Below, piece by piece: positions 8,491-17,390 of a stretch of 43,099 nt of DNA. Location of the stretch: contig NZ_JXRP01000012.1 of the NCBI RefSeq assembly GCF_000829435.1, forward strand, positions 1 to 43,099, read 5' to 3'. The notes under the pieces are model-generated. The model was not told the origin of the DNA. It searched no databases and worked only from the letters and a program-made list of their open reading frames with translations. The DNA is from Jeotgalibacillus soli. GTDB lineage: Bacteria > Bacillota > Bacilli > Bacillales > Jeotgalibacillaceae. Position 1 is the stretch's first letter, and the number at the start of each line of letters is the position of its first letter. A program made the position numbers and the translations under genes.

Positions 8491-9665
8491 TTGGAAGAAT
8501 CAAGTCACCACAAACAAGATATTACCGAAGTTTTTCGTGCGCATTTAGAAACAGCTGTGAATACGCTGCTGGAAACAGAACGAACAGAATTCCTAGATTA
8601 TGAAAAATATGACCGCATCGGTTTTAACTCAGTCCACTCACGCAATGGGGCTTCTTCACGCACATTTCATACGGAATACGGCGATTTGAACATCCAAGTC
8701 CCTCGTGATCGCAATGGTGATTTCAAACAACAGACCGTGGCACCCTATAAACGTTCAAATGATACGCTTGAAGCAACGGTTATTCATCTTTTTAAAAAGG
8801 GAATCACGATGGCAGAAATCTCGTCATTAATCGAAAAAATGTATGGGCATCACGATACACCTCAGACGATTTCGAATAGGACAAAAGCTGTTTCTGAGAC
8901 AGTTAAAGCTCTTAATAATCGTACTCTGCACCAACGCTATGTTTGCGCTTATTTAGACGCGACCTATATCGCAGTGCGTCGTGACACGGTTTCAAAAGAA
9001 GCTGTCTAGATTGCAGTTGGTATTCGTTAGGATGGCTCAAAAGAAGTACTAGCCTATACCATCTCTCCAACTGAATCTTCCTACAATAGGCACGAGCTAG
9101 TAGAAAAACTAAAAGAACGTGGTATAGAAGACGTGTTGTTATTTATTTCAGATGGTTTAAAAGGCAGTGCAGACGCCATTCAAACGGTTTTTCCAAAAGC
9201 CAAATACCAGACATGTTTCGTTCATGTTGCACGCAATATCTCGCACAAAGTTCGCGTGGAAGATCGCCAAGCAGTGTGTGATGATTTCAAAAAAATCCAT
9301 CAAGCAGTGAGTCGTGAAGACGGTCAAAAAGCGTTTGATACATTTTGTGACACCTGGAAAAAGACATTCCAAAAGTCGTTAAATCATTAACAGAAAATGC
9401 ATATCTACTTACGTTTTATAGCTTCCCAAAAGATATTTGGCGCAGTATTCACTCGACAAATTTAATTGAGTCTTTTAATTAACAAATCAAGAAATATACG
9501 AAACGCAAAGAACAGTTTCCGAACGAAGAATCACTAGGACGTTTCTTAGAAACGCAATTCGAGGACGACAATCAACGCCTTGCCACACGCTGCCACATCG
9601 GGTTTAATAAGGCCCGTGCAGCGTTAGCAGAGATGTTTGAGAAAATACATGAATCGGCAGAATAA
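8491..9665 (+). pseudogene. IS256-family (mutator) transposase, inactivated
   Basis: TTG 8491 follows an AAGGAAG ribosome binding site. The frame is open to TAG 9007-9009 (first DDE aspartate in YLDATYIAVRR), continues across that stop and a second TAG near 9028, resumes through LLFISDGLKGSADA (second Asp) and FPKAKYQTCFVHVARN, then shifts near 9360-9372 into DIWRSIHSTNLIESFN (catalytic Glu in the LIESFN motif), where another stop follows, and ends HIGFNKARAALAEMFEK. Length matches the family (about 390 residues). At least three stops and one frameshift make autonomous transposition impossible. Confidence 0.92.
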
Positions 9666-9686
9666 GAGGGACGCTCCGGCGTGAAA

Positions 9687-9730
9687 TGTTGATGTTTAGG
9701 AAAGGGCTAGCCCTTTCCTAAACATCAACA
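9687..9730. repeat. 44-bp perfect palindrome inside the IS256 element
   Basis: The arm GTTGATGTTTAGGAAAGGG continues with CT and is followed without a loop by its exact complement (9688-9708 with 9709-9729; one further T-A pair outside). It lies 22 bases after the transposase stop and has no T run. Confidence 0.95.
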
Positions 9731-9813
9731 AAATCAATCCTTCGAACCAGCCCATTTTAAATACAGCGTGATGATCTACCTGAAAAGGTTGTAAAGTCAT
9801 TTACACAAAAATA

Positions 9814-9843
9814 TTGACACTATCTTTTTTCGATAATTAACAT
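9814..9843 (+). promoter_or_regulatory. Possible outward promoter at the IS256 right end
   Basis: A perfect -35 TTGACA (9814-9819) lies in the right terminal repeat and faces out; TAACAT (9838-9843) just outside is a 4/6 match to -10 at 18-base spacing. IS256-type elements are known to carry outward -35 boxes that make hybrid promoters. It would read into the glycerate kinase gene. Confidence 0.35.
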
Positions 9844-10005
9844 TAATAGTAAACAAAATAAATCCTATATAGATAGATTATTTTACTGGAATGTATTCAC
9901 ATACGAAAATATAAGACAAAAAATTGTCTGTTTCTCCAAAAGCATCTTTTCTTCTCTCATCAAATTTTAATGCGACACTCATTAAATACTAGTCTTTTAA
10001 AGGTA

Positions 10006-10037
10006 TCCTCCTAAGTAACCACATATTACGAGGAGGA
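10006..10037 (+). promoter_or_regulatory. Hairpin that buries the glycerate kinase ribosome binding site
   Basis: TCCTCCT (10006-10012) pairs with AGGAGGA (10031-10037), the ribosome binding site itself; after a small internal loop GTAA (10015-10018) pairs with TTAC (10026-10029), leaving a 7-base loop. ATG 10045 follows 7 bases later. Such a structure would hold translation down until opened. Confidence 0.6.
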
Positions 10038-10044
10038 AATTTAA

Positions 10045-11253
10045 ATGAAGGTTATTATGATACCATCCGGTTTTAAAGAATGTCTTGACGCGGAAGAAGT
10101 AGCTTGCGCAATGGGAGAAGGGGCGAAACGTTTTGACCCGTTTATTAAAACAGAAATGATTCCCATGATCGATGGAGGAGAAGGTTTTACGAAAGCGATC
10201 GTCAAGATTAAAAAAGGTGAACTGATTTATAAAGATGTCACGGGTCCTGTAGGTGAAAGAATCAATAGCTATTACGGTATTTTTGCAGAAGGACATACGC
10301 GGACTGCTGTGATTGAAATGGCAGCTGTGGCAGGATTAAAGCTGGTGCCGCGTCATCAAAGAAATCCATTGAAAACCACCACGTATGGTGTGGGAGAATT
10401 GATCCTGGATGCTTTAAACGTAGGGGTAGATAAAATTATTATTGGTTGTGGAGATTCTGGTACGTCTGATGGCGGTGCAGGTATGGCCGAGGCGCTCGGC
10501 GTTCGCTTTCTTGATGATCAACAGCATGTGGTTAAAGTAAGGTGTGGTGAAAATTTAGTAAAAGCAGCAACGATTGATCTAACGCATTTAGATAAACGAC
10601 TGTGTGATGTTTCCATTGATGTTGCTTGTAACTGGAAAAATGTATTGTGCGGAGAGCGGGGAGTGGCAAGAGTTTTCGGTCCGCAAAAAGGTGCTTCTGC
10701 CGAGCAGGTCGATAGGCTTTCAATGGCACTGGAACATTATGCGGATCTGATTGAAAAGTCAACGGCGATGGATATCCGTCATTCTCCAGGAAGCGGGGCA
10801 TCGGGAGGACTAGGAGCCGGACTGCTTGCATTTACGGGCGCCAAGCTGCATCCGCGTTTTGATTTAATCATGGACTTTATCCAAATTGAAGAAAAAATAG
10901 CTTCTGCTGACCTTGTCATCACGGCGGAAGGAAGTCTGGATTTTCAGACTCCCGATGGCAAAATTCCCTGTGAAGTCGCACGCATTGCCAAAAAATACGG
11001 CATTCCTGTCATTGCCATAACAGGAACAATTGGGCGAGGAGCTGCACTTAATTATGACAGGGGAATTGATGCGTATGTAAGTATTATCCAAAAACCCGTA
11101 ACGTTAGAGAAAGCGATGTTCAAAGCACCTCAATGGATTGAAGAAAGTGTGGAAAGTATCCTTCGTCAAATTACCATTGGCTTGAAAATGGCCGATCAAA
11201 AAAATGCTGGAGAAAGGATTGTATCATATGGCAAAGAGAGTAGACCGATATGA
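10045..11253 (+). CDS. Glycerate kinase (GarK/GlxK family)
   Basis: The 402-residue product phosphorylates D-glycerate with ATP, feeding glyoxylate, tartronate or glucarate breakdown into glycolysis; GarK/GlxK-type enzymes give 2-phosphoglycerate. Family landmarks: MKVIMIPSGFKECLDAEEVA at the start (substrate loop), PMIDGGEGF (residues about 40-48), GCGDSGTSDGGAGMAEALG in the middle, and ITAEGSLDFQTPDGK near 290. The length slightly exceeds the usual about 380 residues because the C-terminus extends into the next gene. Ribosome binding site AGGAGGA lies 7 bases before ATG, within a hairpin. The transporter start codon lies inside its last codons, so the two are co-translated. Confidence 0.92.
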   Translation: MKVIMIPSGFKECLDAEEVACAMGEGAKRFDPFIKTEMIPMIDGGEGFTKAIVKIKKGELIYKDVTGPVGERINSYYGIFAEGHTRTAVIEMAAVAGLKLVPRHQRNPLKTTTYGVGELILDALNVGVDKIIIGCGDSGTSDGGAGMAEALGVRFLDDQQHVVKVRCGENLVKAATIDLTHLDKRLCDVSIDVACNWKNVLCGERGVARVFGPQKGASAEQVDRLSMALEHYADLIEKSTAMDIRHSPGSGASGGLGAGLLAFTGAKLHPRFDLIMDFIQIEEKIASADLVITAEGSLDFQTPDGKIPCEVARIAKKYGIPVIAITGTIGRGAALNYDRGIDAYVSIIQKPVTLEKAMFKAPQWIEESVESILRQITIGLKMADQKNAGERIVSYGKESRPI

Positions 11254-12682
11254 GAGACAAGAGAAAAAACGGGTTCTTCTAATCAATAGATTTTCCACCA
11301 GAACTTTAGCTATTTTAGCCATTCATGTTCTATTTTTTCTCTTTATTGTCATGGCGGACGGTCTGAATTATTCAGCAAAGGTCTCGCTATTTGCTTTTCT
11401 TTCTGCCATGACGCTCTGGATCACCACAAAAATCCCGGCTGGTTTTGTAGCCATTTCGCTTATTGTTTTTATTGTGTTCATGAAGGCTGGGGAGCCGGAA
11501 TTGCTGTATCATTCATTCGGTGAAGACGTGGTATGGCTTATGCTCGGTTCTTTTGTGATTGGAGAAGCGATTAAAGAGTCGGGACTCGCTGAGCGGTTTA
11601 GCCACGCTATGGTGAACCGGGCAAAAAATAAAAATTTTATTGTGAGAGCTTTTACATACACGTTAGGCATATCAGCTTTTTTTATTCCGTCTACTTCAGG
11701 AAGAGCTGCCCTATCCATGCCAATCATCAAACAGCTGGGTGTTTATTTTTCAGATAAAGAAAGAGAGGTACTGGCTGTTTTAGCACCCGTCATTATCTTA
11801 ATGAGCACATCTGCCACCTTGATCGGCGCCGGTTCTCATTTAATCGGAGTCGGTCTTTTGGAAACTGCGTCTGGAGAATCGATCTCATTTATCCAGTGGC
11901 TAATATGGGGAGTCCCTTTTACCATTACGATTACCCTATTGACGATGTATATAATTAAGTTACTGTTGTGGCCAAAGACCGCTGCTACGGACAGACAGTT
12001 GACATCTTTAAATCAAACTGCTGCCCAACTAAAACGGCCTATGTCCCTAAAGGAAAAAAAGACTGTAGTGCTGTTAGTTGCTTTGATTATCGGATGGGTG
12101 GCTGAAAATGTCCATGGATATGAAATCGCGTTTGTTACCATTATCGGTTCTCTTTTATTTATGCTGCCTCATTACGGAGTAATCAGCTGGAAGAAGGGGA
12201 TAAATGCTGTTTCCTGGAACTTGCTTTTATTTGTGGCTGCCGCTACAGCTCTCGGAAAAGTATTGGTGGATTCGGGTGTTGTTGGCTATATTGAAAAAGA
12301 AATGATCGGGGTTCTGCATTTATTTATGGGCGTACCAGAATGGGTGATTGTGCTGTTAATTTTATTTGTGACTGTGACAAGCCATTTATATATTACATCA
12401 CACACAACACGTGCTATTGTTTTTGTGCCTAGCTTGCTATTATTTGGGCAGACAATAGGTGCAGAACCAGCTGCTGTTGTCTTTTTAAGTTTAATCGGCA
12501 TGAATTATTGTGTGACATTCCCTGTCAGTTCAAAAGCGCTGCTTCTTTATTATGAAGAAGGTGAAATCACCTATGATGCCCGGCATTTGCTAAAAATTAG
12601 CATCGTTCTTATGCCGCTTTATATGTTGGTTATGCTTCTATTTTACTTTACTTATTGGAAATGGACAGGACTATCCATATAA
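11228..12682 (+). CDS. DASS/SLC13 family anion:sodium symporter
   Basis: This 484-residue inner-membrane carrier has about 11-12 hydrophobic segments. Two hairpin-type substrate motifs are visible, FFIPSTSGRAALSMP and YITSHTTRAIVFVP, corresponding to the paired S-N-T motifs of the DASS family, although Asn is replaced (STS and SHTT). Family members import di- and tricarboxylates or sulfate with sodium. ATG 11228 is chosen because AGAAAGGAT (11211-11219) precedes it by 8 bases; the longer reading from 11204 lacks this. It overlaps glycerate kinase by 26 bases, so the substrate is probably a glycerate precursor such as tartrate, malonate-like or another hydroxy acid; that is inference. Confidence 0.85.
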   Translation: MAKRVDRYERQEKKRVLLINRFSTRTLAILAIHVLFFLFIVMADGLNYSAKVSLFAFLSAMTLWITTKIPAGFVAISLIVFIVFMKAGEPELLYHSFGEDVVWLMLGSFVIGEAIKESGLAERFSHAMVNRAKNKNFIVRAFTYTLGISAFFIPSTSGRAALSMPIIKQLGVYFSDKEREVLAVLAPVIILMSTSATLIGAGSHLIGVGLLETASGESISFIQWLIWGVPFTITITLLTMYIIKLLLWPKTAATDRQLTSLNQTAAQLKRPMSLKEKKTVVLLVALIIGWVAENVHGYEIAFVTIIGSLLFMLPHYGVISWKKGINAVSWNLLLFVAAATALGKVLVDSGVVGYIEKEMIGVLHLFMGVPEWVIVLLILFVTVTSHLYITSHTTRAIVFVPSLLLFGQTIGAEPAAVVFLSLIGMNYCVTFPVSSKALLLYYEEGEITYDARHLLKISIVLMPLYMLVMLLFYFTYWKWTGLSI

Positions 12683-12706
12683 ATTAAGTTGGAAAGATGG
12701 ATAGTC
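12669..12706 (+). repeat. 10-bp inverted repeat across the transporter stop
   Basis: GACTATCCAT (12669-12678) pairs with ATGGATAGTC (12697-12706). No T run follows. It overlaps the last codons of the transporter gene and ends just before a 24-codon ORF (12707-12781, MILEDDNSMGRVIQLTTSIA...) that I cannot assign. Role may be mRNA 3' end protection or weak termination. Confidence 0.5.
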
Positions 12707-12846
12707 ATGATTCTTGAAGATGACAACAGCATGGGACGTGTTATTCAGCTTACAACAAGCATTGCAAAAAAGCGGCAATGAATTCCAATAGGGAAGCAGA
12801 AAGAACGAGACTTTTATTAGTTGTTTATTCTATTAATGTTATGGAG

Positions 12847-13075
12847 CTAATGTTTTTTCCTTATTAATAACAATACCATTTTTAGCATTGTAGGAATCAC
12901 GATATAAATAAAAACAATATCAACTACCTGATAGCTGGTGACAGTAGTTAAGTCGGCATTGACTTCATATGCAATGATGCCCATCTGATCCAATCCGCCA
13001 GGAGCTAAACTTAAAAAACTTGTAATAGGGGATAAATGATAGTGCTGAGCCAGAAAGAAGCTAAATATTTCGGGA
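12847..13075 (-). pseudogene. AbrB-family membrane protein, C-terminal remnant
   Basis: On the minus strand the sequence reads PEIFSFFLAQHYHLSP, then FLSLAPGGLDQMGIIAYEVN and DLTTVTSYQVVDIVFIYIVI before stopping at 12847-12849. The A-P-G-G-L-x-x-M segment and the following helix are hallmarks of the AbrB/putative ammonia monooxygenase regulator family (membrane proteins of about 350 residues). Only the last about 75 residues remain and no start is present. Upstream (to the right) the sequence abuts a quinone-reductase remnant on the other strand, indicating deletion or recombination here. Confidence 0.75.
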
Positions 13076-13104
13076 TTAGTAACAGAAAGAAGTTTATCTT
13101 ACTT

Positions 13105-13398
13105 AGCTAGCTACGGAAGGTTAGTTCAATTCGGGAATGTAAGTGGTCAAAGCGTTACCATACAAACAATAGATTTACACTTTAGTTGTCGATCTGTTCT
13201 TGGATTCAGTTTGGGGACAACTCGAAAGTATCGACCGGATTTGTTGCGTCATACAGCATAGAAAGTACTGGGTTATATAGAAGCCGGTAGTCTAAAAATG
13301 GTTATCACCAAAAAATTTAATCTTTTGAAGCCAAAGAAGCACACGAATTAATCGAAAACAGAAAAAGCACAGGTAAGCTTATCTTGTCTCCTTTTTGA
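13105..13398 (+). pseudogene. Quinone oxidoreductase (zinc-independent MDR family), C-terminal remnant
   Basis: The plus strand reads LASYGRLVQFGNVSGQSVTI, then VLGFSLGTTRKYRPDLLRHT, a TAG, KVLGYIEAGSLKMVITKKFN, a frameshift, and FEAKEAHELIENRKSTGKLI before a TGA at 13396-13398. This is the end of a medium-chain dehydrogenase/reductase of the NADPH:quinone reductase type (G-R-L-V-x-F-G and A-H-x-L-x-x-R-x-S-x-G-K). The N-terminal and Rossmann parts are absent. One stop and one frameshift confirm decay. A different MDR remnant lies near 30.3 kb. Confidence 0.8.
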
Positions 13399-13675
13399 GT
13401 TGACAATAGTCTGAAACATCCAAAAGATGCTGACAAATTATTAAAGAAGGAAAATTGATGAGGATATACAACCACAGAGGGAGTTGTTCTTTTTTAGGAA
13501 TTATATTCTAAAAAATATATTTGATTGTTAGAGAACGCGATGACAAGTTAAGAACTATTATTTAGAGAGAATTCATTCTTAAATAACTGTCCAGTTCGTT
13601 CAGTAAACTAAAAAGCCCATCGAAGCGGCTATAAGCTTTTGTTTAACTATTGCCCCGTTTAAGACGTGGAGAAAA
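13399..13675. other. Stretch without a recognisable gene
   Basis: No intact coding sequence is seen between the MDR remnant and the terminator of the RsbR-like gene. There is only a weak hairpin, ACAAC/GTTGT followed by TCTTTTTT, near 13469-13494. Confidence 0.4.
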
Positions 13676-13698
13676 GGCTGCCAAGTTATTAGGCAGCC
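13676..13698 (-). terminator. Terminator of the RsbR-like gene
   Basis: GGCTGCC (13676-13682) pairs with GGCAGCC (13692-13698). Read on the minus strand it is followed by TTTTC, as expected for the gene at 13728-14552. Confidence 0.8.
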
Positions 13699-13727
13699 AG
13701 TTTGTTATATTCAATTCAATCTAAGAT

Positions 13728-14552
13728 CTAAGCTAGAGCTTCAGCAAGAGTAGATTTAATGGATATTTTATCAAATTGTAGCCCTAGCTGAACGATCGTT
13801 TGAGCTATTTCAGGTCTAATCCCTGAAAGGGTCGTTTTAACACCGATTAAACTTAATCCGTCGACAAGATGGAAAATTTGCTGCGCAACCATCGTATCAA
13901 TCATGACGACACCGGATAAATCAATAATAAGGTTGTTAACCCTTTTTTGGGAACATTGCTCCAGGGTATGTTCTAGAATGAACACCGATCTTCGTGTATC
14001 AATGTCGCCTACAAGTGGAAGCAATGCTGTGTTTTTATTAAGTATAATGATTGGGGAACTTAACTCTTGTATCATTTCCTGTTGGGCTAATAATTTTTGT
14101 TCTGCAAATTTTTGATGCTCTTCTACAAATTTAACCATTACATTATTAAAGACTTTAATAATCATGCGATTCCATATATTGTAGGTTTTACCGCTAATTT
14201 CACCTTCATGCAACGAAACAAATTCCATAATAAAATCAAGGTACTGATCTTGGACCCTGAAAAATTCTCTTATAGTAAAATGAATGGGTGTATTGTAATG
14301 CTGCTCATCTTGTGCAATGGATAGGATCCATTGCTGAAAATCGTTAAAGAATTTTCTTTCCTCTTCTATAAAAACCCCACAAAGATGTAAGTGAAAATCA
14401 TAGTTTTGTTTTTTTAGTGTACTGATTACTTCAGGATCTGTAGATGCATATACTCCAGACGGATCACTTTTATCTAGAGATTCATACCATGCCTCTGTAA
14501 GATTTTTTGCCCTATCTAATAAAAATACGTGTAATTCTTTACTTCTATGCAA
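13728..14552 (-). CDS. RsbR-type stressosome protein (RsbRD-like N-domain plus STAS)
   Basis: The 274-residue product has an all-helical N-terminal domain (1-155) of the RsbT co-antagonist RsbRD type and a C-terminal STAS domain. Both threonines phosphorylated by RsbT in RsbR are present: Thr186 in VGDIDTRRSV and Thr220 in VVMIDTMVAQQIF. Such proteins form the stressosome with RsbS and RsbT and feed the sigma-B general stress response. The start is TTG (14552-14550) with AGGGGGAG 5 bases upstream. It is monocistronic with its own terminator. A decayed partial copy lies at 34975-35309 on the same strand. No rsbS, rsbT or sigB lies in the window. Confidence 0.88.
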   Translation of the reverse strand: MHRSKELHVFLLDRAKNLTEAWYESLDKSDPSGVYASTDPEVISTLKKQNYDFHLHLCGVFIEEERKFFNDFQQWILSIAQDEQHYNTPIHFTIREFFRVQDQYLDFIMEFVSLHEGEISGKTYNIWNRMIIKVFNNVMVKFVEEHQKFAEQKLLAQQEMIQELSSPIIILNKNTALLPLVGDIDTRRSVFILEHTLEQCSQKRVNNLIIDLSGVVMIDTMVAQQIFHLVDGLSLIGVKTTLSGIRPEIAQTIVQLGLQFDKISIKSTLAEALA

Positions 14553-15128
14553 ATGGACTCCCCCTGTTATTTCTTATAAAAGTTTAGTTGATCTTTTATG
14601 AGCTAATTTTAACCTATCTATTACCTTAAAGTCTTGTTAAATGACTAATTTTTGTTGGTTATCCAACTTCGAAAGCAATGTTGAACGAACCTGACTTGTC
14701 TTTTTAGTGGAATGGGAAAATTAAGAATAAGTTTTTAGGTAGGGGGATATAGCACTATTCTCGGTAAGCCTATGCCCATATGCTCGTTATTTCAATCAGG
14801 AATACTTGTAGCTTTGATACTCAAAGGATGATAACCCCATTTCTGTGACTTGCGTCTACAGCTGTTGGGATCCTGTTCTGTTACCCTATAAACGTATTGA
14901 ACGTAAGCATAAAAACTGAAGATCCAACCATGGAAAGCAGTCAAATGGCTGTTATTTTTATCTCCTTTTTTCTATTTTCTTCCGCATCGTAGCAATTACG
15001 TGTATATCATCGGTTTCTCGTTGGATTGGCCTCGTACTCTTCCAAACGATCTCCCGTGATATAACGTGCCCTTGAAAAGGGGGCATCAAAGCTAAGGCTG
15101 GTAAAAGAAAAGGGGGAAAAAAACATAA
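14553..15128. other. Stretch without a recognisable gene
   Basis: The first part is the upstream region of the minus-strand RsbR-like gene. The plus strand at about 14845-14980 reads LASTAVGILFCYPINVLNVS and on for about 40 codons with membrane-protein character, but no family or start is evident. I see no RNA gene. Confidence 0.4.
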
Positions 15129-15944
15129 CTAAAAAACGAAATGTATACGAGATCGTCACAAACCGAATGATGAACAGCTAGAAAAAGTTGTAATCCTTGG
15201 ACCAATGAGAATGTAAGCCAATTGGAACACACATAATGCTTATAGAGGAATCAATATAAGGTTGTTAGACCAAGGAGAATATGAAACATTTATGCAATTA
15301 AAAGAAACAGGAGGAAAAGTGAAAAAAGGCGAAAAGAGCCGAATCGTTGTTTTTTGGAAGTGGATTGAAAAAGAAAATAGAGAAACAGAAGAAAAAGAAG
15401 TGATCCCATGTTTGCGCTATGATTAGTGGTTGATATTAATAATACACAGGTCGAGGGGCTAACGAGTACAGGAGAGTCAGAAGCGTTTGAGTATGATCCA
15501 ATCGGAAAAGCGGAATGGTTAACGGTTCTTACATGGTCGGGATTATACGTTCAAACCGGTGAGAGCTGTTTATCTCCCAGTATTAGATCTAATCAATTGC
15601 CCTCCTATTTGTGATTTTAAGGTTGCTAAAGAGTATTACAGCACGGTATTCCATGAAATGATTCATAGTACTGGGCACTCATCAAGGCTAGCCCGTACAG
15701 GAATTACAACTGCAGGCGTAACTTTCGGGGATGAAGTGTATTCCAAAGAGGAATTAGTCGCTGAAATGGTCGCAGCGATGTTGTGCAGGGTTGCCGAAAT
15801 TGATAACAATATTATCGAAAATAGCGCTAGTTATATAAAGTCATGGTTAAGATAAAGGATGATTGTCGCCTTGTCGTACAGGCAACAGCCCAAGCACAAA
15901 AAGCAGCTGATTACATCCTAAATATAAAAATCACATTTGAATGA
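15129..15944 (+). pseudogene. ArdC-family antirestriction metallopeptidase, broken
   Basis: Pieces in three frames add up to an ArdC-type protein (N-terminal ssDNA-binding domain plus zincin peptidase), usually carried on conjugative plasmids, integrative elements and phages to protect entering DNA. The N-domain gives VYEIVTNRM, YRGINIRLL and KKGEKSRIVVFWKW; the peptidase gives YSTVFHEMIHSTGHSSRLAR with the zinc motif H-E-x-x-H, then YSKEELVAEMVAAMLC (third ligand helix), and the C-terminus RLVVQATAQAQKAADYIL. Stops near 15180 and 15423 and frameshifts near 15550 and 15850 break it. It marks a past mobile element at this site. Confidence 0.85.
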
Positions 15945-15950
15945 AAAACA

Positions 15951-15983
15951 ACACACAGAGGAGAGAACTCCTCTGTGTGTTTG
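15951..15983 (+). terminator. Terminator after the ArdC relic
   Basis: ACACACAGAGGAG (15951-15963) pairs perfectly with CTCCTCTGTGTGT (15968-15980) around an AGAA loop, followed by TTTG. Confidence 0.8.
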
Positions 15984-16505
15984 TTCTAAGCCGCCTAATG
16001 GCACTACTTCAGTATATTGCAAAGGAGGGTAAGGAGATCCCCCCCTTACCTATTATTTTCAAAAAACCAAGTATCTGATTTATAAAAATCTTGATATTCA
16101 CTGTGTTTAATTTAATGAAATAATTGATAGTTGGAAACAAATAAAAATAACAGTCTTACTGATAGTGAGAACTTGAAATATGGTATTAAAAATCCCCTTA
16201 CTTTTCCTTAGGGAATTTGGATGTACGATCCATTACAACGAAATTTATGTTTAGAAAAAATACAGAATATTTTTATTTTAAGAATAATAGAATTACATTA
16301 ATTTAACGCTAGTGATAGAATATAAAAACCTTCAGCTCTTTTTTAACGATATTAATGGCATTGACTTAAAGACATGGATAATGGACAGAAGAATCTGTTC
16401 AGATGATCACGTGTCTCGAACTTCCGGATGATTTGATAGAAATACTATTGAAGGTTTGGGGCACAATTCAAATTCAATACAAAGTTTAATAGGGGAGGAA
16501 ATCAT
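15984..16505. other. Intergenic region with one hairpin
   Basis: GGTAAGG (16028-16034) pairs with CCTTACC (16044-16050), followed by TATTATTTTC, a possible second terminator. The remainder up to the fumarylacetoacetase-family gene is AT-rich with no gene seen. AGGGGAGG near 16491-16498 is the ribosome binding site of the next gene. Confidence 0.45.
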
Positions 16506-17390
16506 ATGCGCTTCGCAACCATTAAAAGAAATAATAACGAGATGGGGGCAATTGTCGTAGAAAAAGGGATCATTCTTTTGAAAGCGGTTAATAACACATT
16601 AGGGAAAAATTGGCACACTTCTTTACTTGAAATAATTCAATCTCGTCAGCTAGAAGAGATCATAGACTGGTATCAGATTGAGGGGAAAAGAGAACTCGAA
16701 AAATGTGAAGCTATTGCAATGGATAATGTAGATTATGCACCTTTATACCGCTTTCCTCGGAAAATTTGGGGAATTGGCTTAAATTATGCAGAACATGCTT
16801 CTGATCTAAGTGAAACAGCACCGAACACAGAACCAGCAAGCTTCATGAAGCCAGATACGACTATTATTGGTCCAAATGACGTAATTAAAATCCCTCTACA
16901 ATCTGAGAGAACAACAGCAGAAGCGGAATTAGGCATCATTATTGGCAAGGAATGCAAAAATGTCTCGGAGGAAAATGCAAAAGACGTAATTGCAGGTTTC
17001 ACAACGATAATCGATATGACAGCAGAAGATATCTTACAACGGAACCCAAGATATTTAACTCGTTCAAAAAGCTTTGATACCTTCTTTAGCTTCGGTCCCG
17101 AACTCATGACGAAAGACGAGGTAGAGGAAGTACTAGACTTACATGTTTCTACCGTTATTAATGGACACTTACACCGAAAGAATGTGATATCAAACATGAC
17201 CTTTCGACCATGGAATCTCGTGTCCTTCCACTCGAAAGTCATGACTCTCTTGCCAGGAGATATTATTTCTACAGGAACACCTGGTGCAGTCGTGATTCGT
17301 GACGGTGATGTAGTAGAATGTCATATTGACGGTTTCGCGAAGCTTGTTAACCGTGTTGAAGATTTAAAACTGAAGAACAGTTCAGCTTGA
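16506..17390 (+). CDS. Fumarylacetoacetate hydrolase family protein
   Basis: The 294-residue protein has the FAH C-terminal fold. KIWGIGLNYAEHASD (about residue 88) opens the domain, metal ligands Glu139 and Glu141 lie in the E-A-E-L-G motif (AEAELGIIIGKE), and Asp170 in IIDMTAED completes the site. LLPGDIISTGTPGAVVIRDG near the end is the usual glycine-rich strand. Family members hydrolyse or decarboxylate beta-diketo or 2-oxo acids (fumarylpyruvate, acylpyruvate, 2-hydroxyhepta-dienedioate). The first about 80 residues are the small N-domain. The gene stands alone, so the substrate cannot be told. Confidence 0.88.
   Translation: MRFATIKRNNNEMGAIVVEKGIILLKAVNNTLGKNWHTSLLEIIQSRQLEEIIDWYQIEGKRELEKCEAIAMDNVDYAPLYRFPRKIWGIGLNYAEHASDLSETAPNTEPASFMKPDTTIIGPNDVIKIPLQSERTTAEAELGIIIGKECKNVSEENAKDVIAGFTTIIDMTAEDILQRNPRYLTRSKSFDTFFSFGPELMTKDEVEEVLDLHVSTVINGHLHRKNVISNMTFRPWNLVSFHSKVMTLLPGDIISTGTPGAVVIRDGDVVECHIDGFAKLVNRVEDLKLKNSSA

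Larger units (their letters stand above)
8423..9831 (+). mobile_element. Decayed IS256-family insertion sequence
   Basis: Imperfect terminal inverted repeats bracket a broken mutator-type transposase. The left end (8423-8462) reads GAAAAAAGATGAGAGTATAA... to ATATTTTGTGTAAATAACT; the right end (9795-9831), on the other strand, reads GAAAAAAGATAGTGTC... to ATATTTTTGTGTAAATGACT. The outer limit is uncertain by about 10 bases and no target duplication could be fixed. Confidence 0.8.

Noticed and set aside
8491-9009. First transposase ORF as an independent gene
   Set aside because: It is the N-terminal part of an IS256-family transposase cut by a TAG; the remaining domain continues after the stop.
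11204-11227. Longer start of the DASS transporter at ATG 11204
   Set aside because: No ribosome binding site at the right distance; ATG 11228 has AGAAAGGAT 8 bases upstream and gives a normal N-terminus.
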